A stretch of DNA of 64,000 bases, taken from NCBI RefSeq assembly GCF_900607225.1, contig NZ_LR027842.1:2074980-2138979 (forward strand), written 5' to 3'. The position numbers and the translations under genes were made by a program. This DNA is from [Pseudopropionibacterium] massiliense. GTDB taxonomy: Bacteria > Actinomycetota > Actinomycetes > Propionibacteriales > Propionibacteriaceae. Positions 54,397-64,000 of this stretch are shown piece after piece (the first letter of the stretch is position 1; the number at the start of each line of letters is the position of its first letter). The notes under the pieces are model-generated. The model was not told the origin of the DNA and did not search any database. It was given only the letters and a program-made list of their open reading frames with translations.

Positions 54397-55608
54397 TCAG
54401 TTGCCTTCCTTCAGAACAGCGATGCCGGGAAGAACCTTGCCCTCCATCAGCTCCAGCGATGCACCGCCACCAGTGGAGATGTGTCCGAAGGCGTCCTCCG
54501 CGAATCCGAGGGCCCGCACCGCGGAGGCCGAATCACCACCGCCGACGACACTGATGCCGTCAACCTCGGTGAGGGCCTGCGCGACCGCTCGGGTGCCGGA
54601 TTCCAGCCCGGGAATCTCGAACACCCCCATGGGGCCGTTCCAGAACACCGACCTGGCCTGGCGTACTGCGTCACCGAACAGCTTCTCGGTGGCGGGACCG
54701 ATGTCGAGACCCATCTTGTCGGCAGGGATGGCGTCGGTCGGGACCACGTCCACCTGACCGACGGTGCGTGCACCGAAGTCGACCTCGGATGCGACACGCA
54801 CGTCGACCGGCAGCAGGATACGCTTGCCTGCCGCCTCGGCAGCCTTCAGGTAACCGGTGCAGGCCTCGATGGAAGCATCATCGACCAGCGACTCCCCGAC
54901 CCCCAACCCCTGGGCCTTGAGGAAGGTGAAGGCCATGCCGCCGCCGATGACGAGGGTGTCGGCCACCTTGAGGAGATTGTCGATGACGGCCAGTTTGTCG
55001 GCCACCTTCGCGCCACCGAGCACCACGACGAACGGGCGCTTCGGGTTCTCGGTGAGCCCTTCCAGGACGTCGATCTCCGCCTTCACGAGCGAACCGGCCG
55101 CCGACGGCAGCAGCTTCGCGATGTCGTAGACGGAGGCCTCCTTGCGGTGCACCACGCCGAAGCCGTTGGAGACGAAGAAATCCCCGAAGGCGGCATACTT
55201 CTCCGCCAGTTCCTTGCGGGCGGCCTCGTCCTTGGACTTCTCCCCGGCCTCGAAACGGACATTCTCCAGGAGGGCCACCTCACCGTTGCCGAGGGATTCG
55301 ACGGTGGCCTTCGCCGACGGACCCACCACGTCGGTGGCGAACTTCACCCGGGCGCCGAGCAGCTCGCCTAGGCGGGCCGCTACGGGGGCGAGGGAGAACT
55401 TGGGGTCGGGCTCACCCTTGGGTCGGCCGAGATGGGCCAGGATGACGATCCGGGCCCCCGCGTCGCGCAGCTCGTTCAGGGTGGGCAGGGCGGCACGGAT
55501 CCGGCCGTCATCGGTGATGTTCTTGGCACCATCCAGGGGTACGTTGAAATCGCAGCGGACGACCACACGCTTACCGGCGAGGTCTCCGAGCTGGGAGACA
55601 GACTTCAT
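54397..55608 (-). CDS. pgk: Phosphoglycerate kinase
   Basis: ATP-forming glycolytic enzyme, 403 residues from [10 protein letters not shown]. Signature [12 protein letters not shown], the substrate-binding [16 protein letters not shown] and the nucleotide-binding GGGDSASA are conserved. AAAGGA precedes the ATG; a 14-codon extension is rejected. It lies 81 bases after gap. Confidence 0.97.
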   Translation of the reverse strand: MKSVSQLGDLAGKRVVVRCDFNVPLDGAKNITDDGRIRAALPTLNELRDAGARIVILAHLGRPKGEPDPKFSLAPVAARLGELLGARVKFATDVVGPSAKATVESLGNGEVALLENVRFEAGEKSKDEAARKELAEKYAAFGDFFVSNGFGVVHRKEASVYDIAKLLPSAAGSLVKAEIDVLEGLTENPKRPFVVVLGGAKVADKLAVIDNLLKVADTLVIGGGMAFTFLKAQGLGVGESLVDDASIEACTGYLKAAEAAGKRILLPVDVRVASEVDFGARTVGQVDVVPTDAIPADKMGLDIGPATEKLFGDAVRQARSVFWNGPMGVFEIPGLESGTRAVAQALTEVDGISVVGGGDSASAVRALGFAEDAFGHISTGGGASLELMEGKVLPGIAVLKEGN

Positions 55609-55689
55609 TGAAGATCCTTTCGGGTGGGGACGCGACGGCCCCGCCAGCACGAGTGCAGACGGGGCCGAGGCGTCACTTCTTGGGTGAGA

Positions 55690-56775
<1,086 letters not shown>

Positions 56776-56826
56776 TCAAACCCGATCCCAGAAGGGTTCG
56801 GCACACGTGGAGTCGCATGAACTTCG

Positions 56827-57810
56827 TCACTGGGTCTCAGCCAGGTCGGAGGGCAGCGAGGCCTCGGTGTTGGGAATGCCAGCGGCCTCGGCCGCCTTGT
56901 CCGCGGTGGCCAGCAGACGCCTGATGCGTCCGGCCACCGCGTCCTTGGTCAGCGGCGGGTCGTGCAACTTGCCGAGTTCCTCCAGGCTCGCCTGACGATG
57001 CTCGATGCGAAGCCTGCCCGCTGCCACCAGGTGTGCCGGGGCGTCCTCTCCCAGAATCTCCAGGGCACGCTCCACCCGGGCGCTGGCGGCGACTGCGGCC
57101 CTGGCGGAGCGCCGCAGGTTCGCGTCATCGAAATTGGCAAGCCGGTTCGCCTGGGCCTTGACCTCGCGCCGCATGCGGCGTTCCTCCCAGATCAGGCGGG
57201 TTTCCTGGGCCCCCATCCGGGTCAGCAGGTCGGCGATGGCCTCGCCGTCGCGGAGCACCACGCGGTCGACACCGCGCGACTCGCGGGACTTCACGGTGAT
57301 GCCGAGTCTCCGGGCGGCACCGCTCAGCGCCAGTGCCGCCTCCGACCCGGGACAGGTCACCTCGAGGGCCATGGAACGTCCCGGTTCCGTCAGGGATCCC
57401 CGGGCCAGGAAGGCCCCTCGCCACACCGCGACGGAGTCGGCTATGGAACCACCGACCACCACTGCCGGCAGCCCCCGGACGGGACGGCGCCGCTGATCCA
57501 CCAGCCCGGTCAGACGGGCCAGGGCCTCGCCGTCACGGATCACCCGCACCGCATACCGGGTGGTGCGGCGCAGGCCCGTCGCGTTGATCACCAGGAGATC
57601 CGAGTCCAGGGAGTAGAGATCGTGGATGTAGGTACGTAGCCTCCGGGCCGCCGGCGCGGAGTCCAGCTCCGCCTCGATGACGATACGGCCACCCACGAGG
57701 TGGAGCCCACCGCCAAACCTGAGCATCGTCGCAACCTCAGCCCGACGCGCGTTTGGATGGGGGGTTGCCACCGCCGCCAACTCCGTCTTCACCTTCTGGG
57801 TCAACGCCAT
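56827..57810 (-). CDS. whiA: Sporulation/cell-division regulator WhiA
   Basis: DNA-binding protein of 327 residues, from [12 protein letters not shown], known in Streptomyces for control of division genes and conserved in non-sporulating Gram-positives. The N-terminal two-thirds is the LAGLIDADG-like domain ([11 protein letters not shown], without endonuclease residues). The C-terminal helix-turn-helix contains [24 protein letters not shown]. An ATG four codons earlier is also possible. Follows yvcK and rapZ, the usual order. Confidence 0.95.
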   Translation of the reverse strand: MALTQKVKTELAAVATPHPNARRAEVATMLRFGGGLHLVGGRIVIEAELDSAPAARRLRTYIHDLYSLDSDLLVINATGLRRTTRYAVRVIRDGEALARLTGLVDQRRRPVRGLPAVVVGGSIADSVAVWRGAFLARGSLTEPGRSMALEVTCPGSEAALALSGAARRLGITVKSRESRGVDRVVLRDGEAIADLLTRMGAQETRLIWEERRMRREVKAQANRLANFDDANLRRSARAAVAASARVERALEILGEDAPAHLVAAGRLRIEHRQASLEELGKLHDPPLTKDAVAGRIRRLLATADKAAEAAGIPNTEASLPSDLAETQ

Positions 57811-57849
57811 GGGAGCCATCATCCCATCAAATCCCTCGTGGGGTGGTTT

Positions 57850-58797
57850 TCAGCTAACAAGAAGCTCCTGGTAGGCATCAGCGAGTCGTTTCGGGTCGTG
57901 GCGCGCGCTGCCGTCGTGACACCGGATGTCCGCCACCGCCAGCTCGGCCCCGAGCGAGGCGGCGAACCGAGTGAGATGGCGGTCGGAACCGACAAACCCG
58001 ACATCGGCCAGCACGAAGTCGAGGCGCAGGGTCGGGGCGTGCTCCGCCAACAGTTCAATGTGCCGAGAGGCCGTGAACCCATCGGTTTCGTCGGCGGCCG
58101 CGATGTTCATCACGAGGATGCGACGGGCCGGCGTGGACAGGATCGCGTCACGCAGTTCCGGGACGAGCAGGTGAGGAATCACCGATGTGAACCAGGACCC
58201 GGGCCCCATCACGATCGCATCGGCCTGTCGGACCGCGGCCACCGCCTCCGGATGGGCCGGCGGGTTCTCGGGCACCAACCTGACCGACTGGACCGTCGCC
58301 CGGGTCTTGGCGACGGTGGCCTGCCCCGCCAGGGTGCACAACTCGTCCGGGGCGAGGGGATCGAGTCCCAGTACATCGGCCTCGATCTGCAGGGGTACCG
58401 AGCTCATCGGAAGCACCCTGCCACGAGTCCTGAGCAGTTCCCCCACCATGTCGAGGCCCGCAACGGGATCATCCAGCTGCTGCCAGAGACCTGCTATGAG
58501 CAGATTCCCGATGGCGTGCCCACCCAACGGCCCATCCCCCGTGAACCGCGACTGGAGAACACTCGCCCAACGTCGCCCCACCTGGTCGTCGCCACACAGC
58601 GCCGCCAGGGCCATGCGGAGGTCGCCGGGTGGCAGACAGCCGAATTCACTGCGCAGCCGTCCGGAGGAACCTCCGTCATCGGCCACTGTGACCACGGCCG
58701 TGAGCCGGTCGGTGATCCGGCGCAGGGCCGTCAGGGATGTGTGGAGCCCGTGGCCTCCCCCGAAGGCGACGACCGCGGATCCTCTCGGCCGGTTCAT
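57850..58797 (-). CDS. yvcK: Gluconeogenesis factor YvcK/CuvA (CofD-like)
   Basis: Protein of 315 residues from MNRPRGSAVVAFGGGHG. It binds UDP-sugars in relatives and links carbon metabolism to peptidoglycan synthesis. Conserved regions are GGGHGLHTSL, VVTVADDGGSSGRLR and GCLPPGDLRMALAAL, followed by GHAIGNLLI. Its ATG overlaps the rapZ stop (ATGA). Confidence 0.95.
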   Translation of the reverse strand: MNRPRGSAVVAFGGGHGLHTSLTALRRITDRLTAVVTVADDGGSSGRLRSEFGCLPPGDLRMALAALCGDDQVGRRWASVLQSRFTGDGPLGGHAIGNLLIAGLWQQLDDPVAGLDMVGELLRTRGRVLPMSSVPLQIEADVLGLDPLAPDELCTLAGQATVAKTRATVQSVRLVPENPPAHPEAVAAVRQADAIVMGPGSWFTSVIPHLLVPELRDAILSTPARRILVMNIAAADETDGFTASRHIELLAEHAPTLRLDFVLADVGFVGSDRHLTRFAASLGAELAVADIRCHDGSARHDPKRLADAYQELLVS

Positions 58798-59657
58798 TCC
58801 TTCCCCAGATCCCGGTGCAGCACACTGACACCGTACCCCTGGGCGCGTAGCCGGGTTGCCAGTTCCTCGGTCATGGATGTGGAACGGTGCTTCCCGCCTG
58901 TGCACCCGATCGCGACGGTGACCTGACGCTTGCCCTCCGTGAGATATCCGGGGGCGGCCACGTCGATGATTCCCAGCATGCACTTCTGGAATTCCTGGGC
59001 TGCGTCCTGGGACAGCACGTAGGATGCGACGTCAGGCGACAACCCGGTTTTGGGACGAAGCTCCGGGACCCAGTAGGGGTTCGGCAGGAAGCGCACGTCG
59101 AAGACGATGTCGGCATCGACCGGCAGCCCGTTCTTGAATCCGAACGACATCAGCGCGACACTCAGGTTGTCGGTGGCGTCGGTCCCGAAATGATTGGAGA
59201 CGCGCTGGGCGAGCTGCCGTGCGCTGAGCCGGGATGTGTCCACCACGATGTCGGCGGAGGCCCGCAGATCCGCCAGGAGCCGCCGTTCACGCACGATACC
59301 GTCGAGCAACCTGCCGTCGTACTGCAGCGGCAACGGTCGGCGGTTGGACTCCTGGCGTTGCACGATGACGTCGTCGCTGGCCTCCAGGAACAGAACCGTG
59401 ACGCGACAACCCCGTGCCTTGACCTCCGAGAAAGCGGCGGGGAGCTGCTCGAACTCCTCTCTTGAGCGCACGTCAACCACCACCGCCAGCCGCTCGGCCA
59501 TCCCCATCCGGTCCACGAGAATCGGCAACATCGCGGGAGGCAGGTTGTCCACCACGTACCAGCCCAGGTCCTCCATGGTGTGGGCGGCCGTGCGCCGCCC
59601 CGCCCCGGACATTCCCGTCACGATCACGATCTCCGCAGGCCCCTGCACTTCCACCAT
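58794..59657 (-). CDS. rapZ: RNase adapter protein RapZ (YvcJ family)
   Basis: P-loop protein of 287 residues. The Walker A-like motif is GMSGAGRRT, with arginine where lysine is usual; actinobacterial members commonly vary here. The C-terminal domain has the RapZ block AIGCTGGKHRS. In Gram-negative bacteria it regulates GlmS and small RNAs; in actinobacteria the role is less clear. The start is taken at MVEVQGPAEI. No ribosome-binding site is seen; TAGTGT upstream suits a leaderless transcript. uvrC, its usual upstream neighbour, is absent. Confidence 0.93.
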   Translation of the reverse strand: MVEVQGPAEIVIVTGMSGAGRRTAAHTMEDLGWYVVDNLPPAMLPILVDRMGMAERLAVVVDVRSREEFEQLPAAFSEVKARGCRVTVLFLEASDDVIVQRQESNRRPLPLQYDGRLLDGIVRERRLLADLRASADIVVDTSRLSARQLAQRVSNHFGTDATDNLSVALMSFGFKNGLPVDADIVFDVRFLPNPYWVPELRPKTGLSPDVASYVLSQDAAQEFQKCMLGIIDVAAPGYLTEGKRQVTVAIGCTGGKHRSTSMTEELATRLRAQGYGVSVLHRDLGKE

Positions 59658-59770
59658 GGAGGAGACACTAGTCGCTCGCCCGAAGGGCATCACGATTTCA
59701 CCCACACCACCGGAGGAACTGTGTCGTTCCGCATCCCGTGTTGCCGTCGGCGCCCGCCCGACGAGGTCAC

Positions 59771-60394
59771 TCAGTGCTCACGTTCCCCGAGACCGCGGGC
59801 GGCCAGGGCCTCGCCGGTTCGTTCCGCATGGGCGACGGAACCGAGCACCATCGGCATGAGGAGCGCCACCACGTTGCGCTCCGCCCCGCGGGCCCGGGCG
59901 GCATCCCTCGCCTCGTCGAACAGACCCAGCAGGTAGGGGATGGAACGAATCATCAAGGCCACCGCCAAAGCGATTCGCTCGGGGTTGAGACCAACGAACC
60001 GAAGCGGCCGCAGAGCCACGATCAGGGCCTCCATCAGCTCCGGGGTCGGGGTGGTGAGGGTCAGCAGACGCGCGGCGAGGACGGCCAGCAGCAGGTTCCC
60101 GGGCACGACCACCGCGGCCCGCGGGTTCAAGACGATGAGCTGGTAGGCGGCCAGCAGCCCGAGAATCAACCACATCGCCCACCCGATCCGCAGCATCCGG
60201 GCCGGACCGATCCCGGAACTGGCCAGCAGCGCAATCGTCAGTGCCAGCGACCCGAGGGTGACCGGCCAGGCCTGAAGGATCAGGGCCGGGAGACTCAGTG
60301 AAAGCATGAGGAGGTATTTCCAGCCCACCCCGAACCGGAACAGCCACCCCTCCCCCGGCTGGTGGAGACCGAACAGGCTGGCGTGGACGTTCAT
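59771..60394 (-). CDS. bioN: Energy-coupling factor transmembrane protein (BioN-type EcfT)
   Basis: Membrane T-component of an ECF importer, 207 residues, with about five hydrophobic segments. The cytoplasmic coupling helices carry the Ala-Arg-Gly motifs ARARGAERN and ALAARGLGE that contact the ATPase. The short length fits BioN. Its ATG overlaps the ATPase stop (four bases). Together with the ATPase and bioY it forms a biotin importer. Confidence 0.92.
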   Translation of the reverse strand: MNVHASLFGLHQPGEGWLFRFGVGWKYLLMLSLSLPALILQAWPVTLGSLALTIALLASSGIGPARMLRIGWAMWLILGLLAAYQLIVLNPRAAVVVPGNLLLAVLAARLLTLTTPTPELMEALIVALRPLRFVGLNPERIALAVALMIRSIPYLLGLFDEARDAARARGAERNVVALLMPMVLGSVAHAERTGEALAARGLGEREH

Positions 60395-61089
60395 TCGAGA
60401 GACCCCATGGTGCTCTCGTACCAGGCGATGACCTCATCGGGCTCACCGTCGGCGGCCACCCGACCTCCTTCGATGACGATCACCCGGTCGGCATCGGCCG
60501 CCACGTCCATGTCGTGGGTGGAGTAGATGACCTGTTGTTCCAGCTCCGCAATGGTGCGACGCAGGGCCAGTTTGTTGCGCAGGTCGAGCAGGGTGGTGGG
60601 TTCGTCGGCCACTATCACCTCCGGTCGCACGGCCAGCACGCTGGCCAGCGCCACCATCTGACGTTCCCCACCGGAGAGGTCGTAGATGCTCTGGTGCGCC
60701 AGATGCCCCAGGCCCCGCTCGTCGAGGATCCGCTGGGCGCACCCCGCTCGCTCCTTCCTGGGCAGGTGCCCAAGGCTGAGGGTCAGGTCCTCGATCGGGG
60801 TGGACATCAGCAACTGGGCCAGGGGATCGGTGAAGATGAACCCGACGAGCTGGCGGACCTTCCGCGGCTCCTCGGCGACATCGTGGCCCTGGACGTTCAC
60901 GGTGCCGGAGGTCGGTTTGCGCATGCCGTTGAGGAGCCTCAGCAGGGTCGACTTGCCCGACCCGTTGGCACCGATCACCGCTATGCGCCGCTCGGCGAGG
61001 GTCAGGTTGATCCCCGCGAGCAGCGTCCTGGCCTCGCCCCCCTCGCGGATCGGCGGGATGACGAGGCCGACGTCGGCGAGTCGGATCAC
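60391..61089 (-). CDS. bioM: Energy-coupling factor ATPase (BioM)
   Basis: ABC ATPase of 232 residues. Walker A is GANGSGKST; the signature is LSGGERQMVALA; Walker B is VIVADEPTTLLD and the switch histidine is in YSTHDMD. The Q-loop segment LVGFIFTDPLAQLL is typical of ECF ATPases. Overlaps bioY stop by four bases. It powers the BioY-dependent uptake of biotin. Confidence 0.94.
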   Translation of the reverse strand: MIRLADVGLVIPPIREGGEARTLLAGINLTLAERRIAVIGANGSGKSTLLRLLNGMRKPTSGTVNVQGHDVAEEPRKVRQLVGFIFTDPLAQLLMSTPIEDLTLSLGHLPRKERAGCAQRILDERGLGHLAHQSIYDLSGGERQMVALASVLAVRPEVIVADEPTTLLDLRNKLALRRTIAELEQQVIYSTHDMDVAADADRVIVIEGGRVAADGEPDEVIAWYESTMGSLE

Positions 61090-61661
61090 CGCTGGGCCAG
61101 CAGGCGCGGGAAGGCCCGGTGAACCGCGTAGGCCAGGACGGCGACGACCACGCTCTTGATGGCATCACTCACCCAGAACCCCATGTCGATCCCGAAGGCC
61201 TTGCCGAAGTCCATCCCACCGGCCCGCATCATCCCGGCCACCCCCAGGGGAAGGATGATGAGGTAGCGCCCCGCGAGCAGTCCCAGGAAGAAGAGCACCG
61301 GGGTTATGGTGCTCAGCCCTCGTCTCAGCGCCAACCTGGCGATGAATCCGGCCAGCAGCGCGGCGAAGGGGAAGGCGATCAGGTAGCCGCCGGTCGAGCC
61401 GGCGAAGGAGGCCAGCCCGGCTGCCCCTCTGGCGAAGACGGGAAGCCCGGCTGCCCCGACCAGGAGGTACAGGAAGACCGCGGCGAATCCGCGCCAGGGT
61501 CCCAGACACAGGCCCGCCAGGCCGACGCCGATGGTCTGCAGGGTGAAGGGAACGGGGCCGATGCTGAAGCCGGGAACGATGGAGAGCGCGGCGATGAGGG
61601 CGGCGAACACGGCCACGTAGGCGAGGTCGCTGCCCTGGAAGGAACGGGCCGATGCGGGCAC
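61086..61661 (-). CDS. bioY: Biotin transporter substrate-binding membrane protein BioY
   Basis: S-component of 191 residues with six hydrophobic segments. The BioY pattern is visible in VPFTLQTIGVGLAGLCLGPWRG and GSTGGYLIAFPFAA. The GTG start is decided by AGGAGG five bases upstream; a longer frame was rejected. First gene of the bioYMN operon, with a palindromic operator 55 bases before it. Confidence 0.95.
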   Translation of the reverse strand: MPASARSFQGSDLAYVAVFAALIAALSIVPGFSIGPVPFTLQTIGVGLAGLCLGPWRGFAAVFLYLLVGAAGLPVFARGAAGLASFAGSTGGYLIAFPFAALLAGFIARLALRRGLSTITPVLFFLGLLAGRYLIILPLGVAGMMRAGGMDFGKAFGIDMGFWVSDAIKSVVVAVLAYAVHRAFPRLLAQR

Positions 61662-61715
61662 TGTTGCCTCCTGCTTGGTGTGACGATTGGGAACGGGGTC
61701 ATTCAACACCCCGCG

Positions 61716-61730
61716 TTGAACGGTGTTCAA
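61716..61730 (-). promoter_or_regulatory. BioQ-like operator upstream of bioY
   Basis: A perfect palindrome TTGAAC-GGT-GTTCAA fits the TGAAC-N3-GTT(C/A)-type box reported for BioQ, the TetR-family biotin repressor of actinobacteria. A related half site, TTCAAC, lies at 61702-61707. The position, 55 bases upstream of bioY, fits repression of biotin uptake. Confidence 0.65.
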
Positions 61731-61787
61731 GTCGCGGCCCGGTCACCTGCGCGGCCAACCCCCGACACGTCCCCGTACACTTCGCCC

Positions 61788-62981
61788 GTGCGCGACTTTG
61801 CCGAACTGCTGAAAACCCCGGGGTTGGCGAGGGTCATGGCCAGTCAGCTCGCCGCGAGGCTGCCCGCCGGGATGTTCTCCCTCGGCATGCTGATGCACGT
61901 CGAGCACGTGCAGGGCAACTACACCTCCGCGGGTACGGTGCTGGCGGCGTTCTCGATCGGGATGGCGGTTGCGGGACCGGTCGTCACCCGGCAGCTCAAC
62001 CGGTTCGGCACTCTACCGGTGCTGCTGACCTGCCTGCTGGTGACCACGGCATCCCTGACCCCGCTGGTGATCTTCCAGCTCCCGTTGTGGGCCATGACGC
62101 TGCTGGCCGCGGTGGCCGGGGCCACCATCCCGCCCGTCCAACCCACCGTCCGCACCCTCTACCCGAAGCTGGTGCCGCAGCACCTCGTCACCGCCCTGTT
62201 CAGCCTCGACGCCGCCCTGCAGGAGATCATCTGGGTGCTCGGTCCCGTGGTGATCACTGCCCTGGTGGTGTACCTGGGTACGGTGACCGCCCTCCTGGTC
62301 GTCACAGGCATCCAGCTGGCCGGGGGAATGCTGTTCATCCTCGTGCCCGCGGTCCGGGGCCTGCGGATCCCCAGGGCGACCGGGCGTTTCGGGAAGGTGC
62401 TGGCGAACCCCTCGGTGCTGCTCATGACCCTGGCCTCCCTGCTGCTGATCGGTTCCCTGGCGGCCATGGAGGCAGCGGTGGTGGCCTGGTTCGGGGAGGG
62501 TTCGCTGCTCGGCGGGATCGTCCTGGCCATCTCGGCCCTCGGCTCCATGATCGGTGGACTGGCGATCGGGCAGCGTCCCATCGGCCCCTGGTCCCTTCCC
62601 GCCCGGTTGTTGGTCATGGTTCTCGGGCTGGTCGCCGCCGTGCTGGTGTCGGGTTTCTGGGGGCTGGCGCTGGCCCTGTTCGTTGCGGGGCTGGGCACCG
62701 CGCCCTCGATAGCGGCGATCTCGTCGGTGATAGCCGGCAGCGTGCCCTTCGCGGACACCGCCGAGGCCTACGGCTGGATCACCACGGGCCAGCTGATCGG
62801 CGCCGCGGTGGGTTCCGCGCTGGCGGGTATCGCCATCGACTCCCTCGGCGGGGGCAGGGGTGGGATGCTCGCCAGCCTCGCCGTCGGTGCCCTGGCGGTG
62901 CTGGCGACCGCCGCTTTCGCAACACCCAACCGGATTTGGGAAATACACATTCTTGATCCATTCGGAGGATTTGAGGAGTAG
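61788..62981 (+). CDS. MFS transporter
   Basis: Membrane protein of 397 residues with about twelve hydrophobic segments in two halves. A charged loop near residue 190 (PRATGRFGK) divides them. Substrate unknown; similar proteins are annotated as drug or sugar-efflux permeases. The GTG start (VRDFAELL) has no ribosome-binding site; TACACT seven bases upstream suits a leaderless transcript. Divergent from bioY. A very long upstream frame antisense to bioY is spurious. Confidence 0.88.
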   Translation: MRDFAELLKTPGLARVMASQLAARLPAGMFSLGMLMHVEHVQGNYTSAGTVLAAFSIGMAVAGPVVTRQLNRFGTLPVLLTCLLVTTASLTPLVIFQLPLWAMTLLAAVAGATIPPVQPTVRTLYPKLVPQHLVTALFSLDAALQEIIWVLGPVVITALVVYLGTVTALLVVTGIQLAGGMLFILVPAVRGLRIPRATGRFGKVLANPSVLLMTLASLLLIGSLAAMEAAVVAWFGEGSLLGGIVLAISALGSMIGGLAIGQRPIGPWSLPARLLVMVLGLVAAVLVSGFWGLALALFVAGLGTAPSIAAISSVIAGSVPFADTAEAYGWITTGQLIGAAVGSALAGIAIDSLGGGRGGMLASLAVGALAVLATAAFATPNRIWEIHILDPFGGFEE

Positions 62982-63015
62982 GCTGTCCCAAAGCCTGTGC
63001 CTCAGCTTCGAGGCA
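62980..63015 (+). terminator. Two small hairpins between the MFS and Dcu genes
   Basis: AGGCT/AGCCT (62980-62996) and TGCCTC/GAGGCA (62998-63015) form short adjacent stems just after the MFS stop. Weak by length, but placed where a terminator or leader structure would be. Confidence 0.35.
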
Positions 63016-63035
63016 TCCAACGTGGGAGCGGCAAA

Positions 63036-64000
63036 ATGGGTACTTTCCTGATCATTCTCCAGGTCGTCATAGTGCTTGGGTGTCTCCTGTTGGGAACCCA
63101 CTACGGGGGTGTCGGACTCGGCCTGATCAGCGGTGTCGGGCTGGCCCTTCTCGTGTTCTTCTTCCAGCTGCCTCCGGGTGAGCCGCCGATCGACGTCATG
63201 CTGACGATCCTCGCCGTCATCGGTTGCGCCTCGGTGCTCCAGACCATCGGTGGTCTCGACGTGATGATGAAGTACGCCGAGAAACTGTTGCGCAAACACC
63301 CCACCCGGGTCACCATCCTCGCGCCCCTGACCACATGGCTGTTGACCGTCCTGTGTGGCACGGGGCACGTCGTGTACACGATGTTCCCCATCATCGAGGA
63401 CATCTCACTCAGCAAGAACATCCGGCCCGAACGCCCGATGGCCGTCTCCTCCGTGGCGGCGCAGATGGGCATCACCGCATCACCGGTTTCCGTGGCCGTG
63501 GTGTCGATGGCCACGATCCTGGCCAAGGAGGCCGGGATCACCGGGGTGGCGTTCTCCATCCCGCAGATCCTCATGGTCTCGATCCCCAGCAGCTTCCTCG
63601 GCGTGCTGCTCGCCGCGTTCTGGAGTCTTCGCCGGGGCAAGGACCTGGACAAGGATCCCGAGTTCCAGAAGCTCATATCCGATCCCGAGAAACGCGCCTA
63701 CGTCTATGGCGGGGACGAGGGAGCCACGCTCCAGGACAAGGTGTTCCCCAAGCAGGCGTACTGGGCCGTCGGCATTTTCTTCGCCGCCATCGCGCTGGTG
63801 GTGGTTCTGGGAGCCTTCGACGGGCTCCGCCCGCATTTCCCGAACGCGAGCGGGCAGCCGAGCGTCCTGTCGATGACACTGGTGATCCAGATGATGATGC
63901 TCGTGGCCGGGGCCGTGATCATGGTGGTCTGCAAGGTGAGGATGAACGAGGTGTCGAACAGCGCGGTGTTCAAGGCCGGGATGTCGGCGATCTTCTCCGT
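63036..64000 (+). CDS. Anaerobic C4-dicarboxylate transporter (DcuA/DcuB family), 3' end missing
   Basis: At least 321 residues are visible, beginning MGTFLIILQVVIVLG, with many hydrophobic segments. The Dcu pattern is seen in GVGLGLISGVGLALLVFFFQLPPGEPPIDVML and in GTGHVVYTMFPIIEDI and PERPMAVSSVAAQMGITASP. It exchanges fumarate, succinate, malate or aspartate under anaerobic conditions. GGGAG lies eight bases before the ATG. The frame is open at base 64000, about 120-130 residues short of usual length. DcuA or DcuB cannot be decided. Confidence 0.93.
   Translation, partial: MGTFLIILQVVIVLGCLLLGTHYGGVGLGLISGVGLALLVFFFQLPPGEPPIDVMLTILAVIGCASVLQTIGGLDVMMKYAEKLLRKHPTRVTILAPLTTWLLTVLCGTGHVVYTMFPIIEDISLSKNIRPERPMAVSSVAAQMGITASPVSVAVVSMATILAKEAGITGVAFSIPQILMVSIPSSFLGVLLAAFWSLRRGKDLDKDPEFQKLISDPEKRAYVYGGDEGATLQDKVFPKQAYWAVGIFFAAIALVVVLGAFDGLRPHFPNASGQPSVLSMTLVIQMMMLVAGAVIMVVCKVRMNEVSNSAVFKAGMSAIFS

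Overview
The window is high-GC DNA from an actinobacterium. It has RbpA, WhiA, OpcA, an InhA-type FabI, a Rip1-type site-2 protease, a SufR-led suf operon and frequent GTG or apparently leaderless starts. Together with an anaerobic C4-dicarboxylate carrier, cobalamin lower-ligand genes and fumarase, this suggests a propionibacterium-like organism (family Propionibacteriaceae, perhaps near Arachnia). That placement is inference; there is no rRNA to test it. The first ~90 bases are not genomic: they carry a garbled Illumina Nextera P7/transposon adapter.

Layout. 91-2220: cobS (cut by the edge), cobU and cobT on the minus strand. 2304-11341: a minus-strand housekeeping run, rpsB-tsf, pyrH-frr-cdsA-rlmN, gdhA, dxr-rseP. 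11644-16871: a tandem M23 peptidase, a XerC/D recombinase, peptide deformylase, a secreted nuclease and a SpoU methyltransferase. 16872-20124: a gene-poor accessory island with a small orphan CRISPR array, MITE-like inverted-repeat elements (one apparently inserted in a CRISPR repeat), a truncated secreted-protein gene and a complete IS630-family element. 20138-23047: an unknown membrane-anchored protein, an SBF-like carrier and a DUF1345 protein carrying two single-base insertions.

23163-33683: fumC, an ABC ATPase, the fabG-fabI pair, an RlmA-like methyltransferase, a polysaccharide polymerase/ligase facing a Wzz-like protein, phosphoglucomutase and an ABC-F ATPase. 33818-36780: an SPFH-SHOCT protein, a zinc-ribbon membrane protein and a small membrane protein, resembling the YdjI/YdjG part of the Bacillus PspA envelope-stress system. 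36791-38335: an alpha/beta hydrolase and a DUF1269-like protein. 38450-44973: an eight-gene iron-sulfur assembly operon (sufR-B-D-Rieske-C-S-U-T).

45209-52756: a GalT-like DUF4921 protein, the zwf-opcA-pgl oxidative pentose phosphate operon, a double GNAT and an NfeD-SPFH pair. 52842-59657: rbpA, secG, tpiA, pgk, gap, whiA, yvcK and rapZ, which is lower glycolysis next to regulators of carbon and cell-wall metabolism. 59771-61661: a bioMNY biotin transporter with a BioQ-like operator upstream. The window ends with an MFS transporter and a DcuA/B-type C4-dicarboxylate transporter cut by the right edge. Most genes are conserved core; the unusual biology is concentrated at 16.9-20.1 kb. No rRNA, tRNA or cas gene was found.
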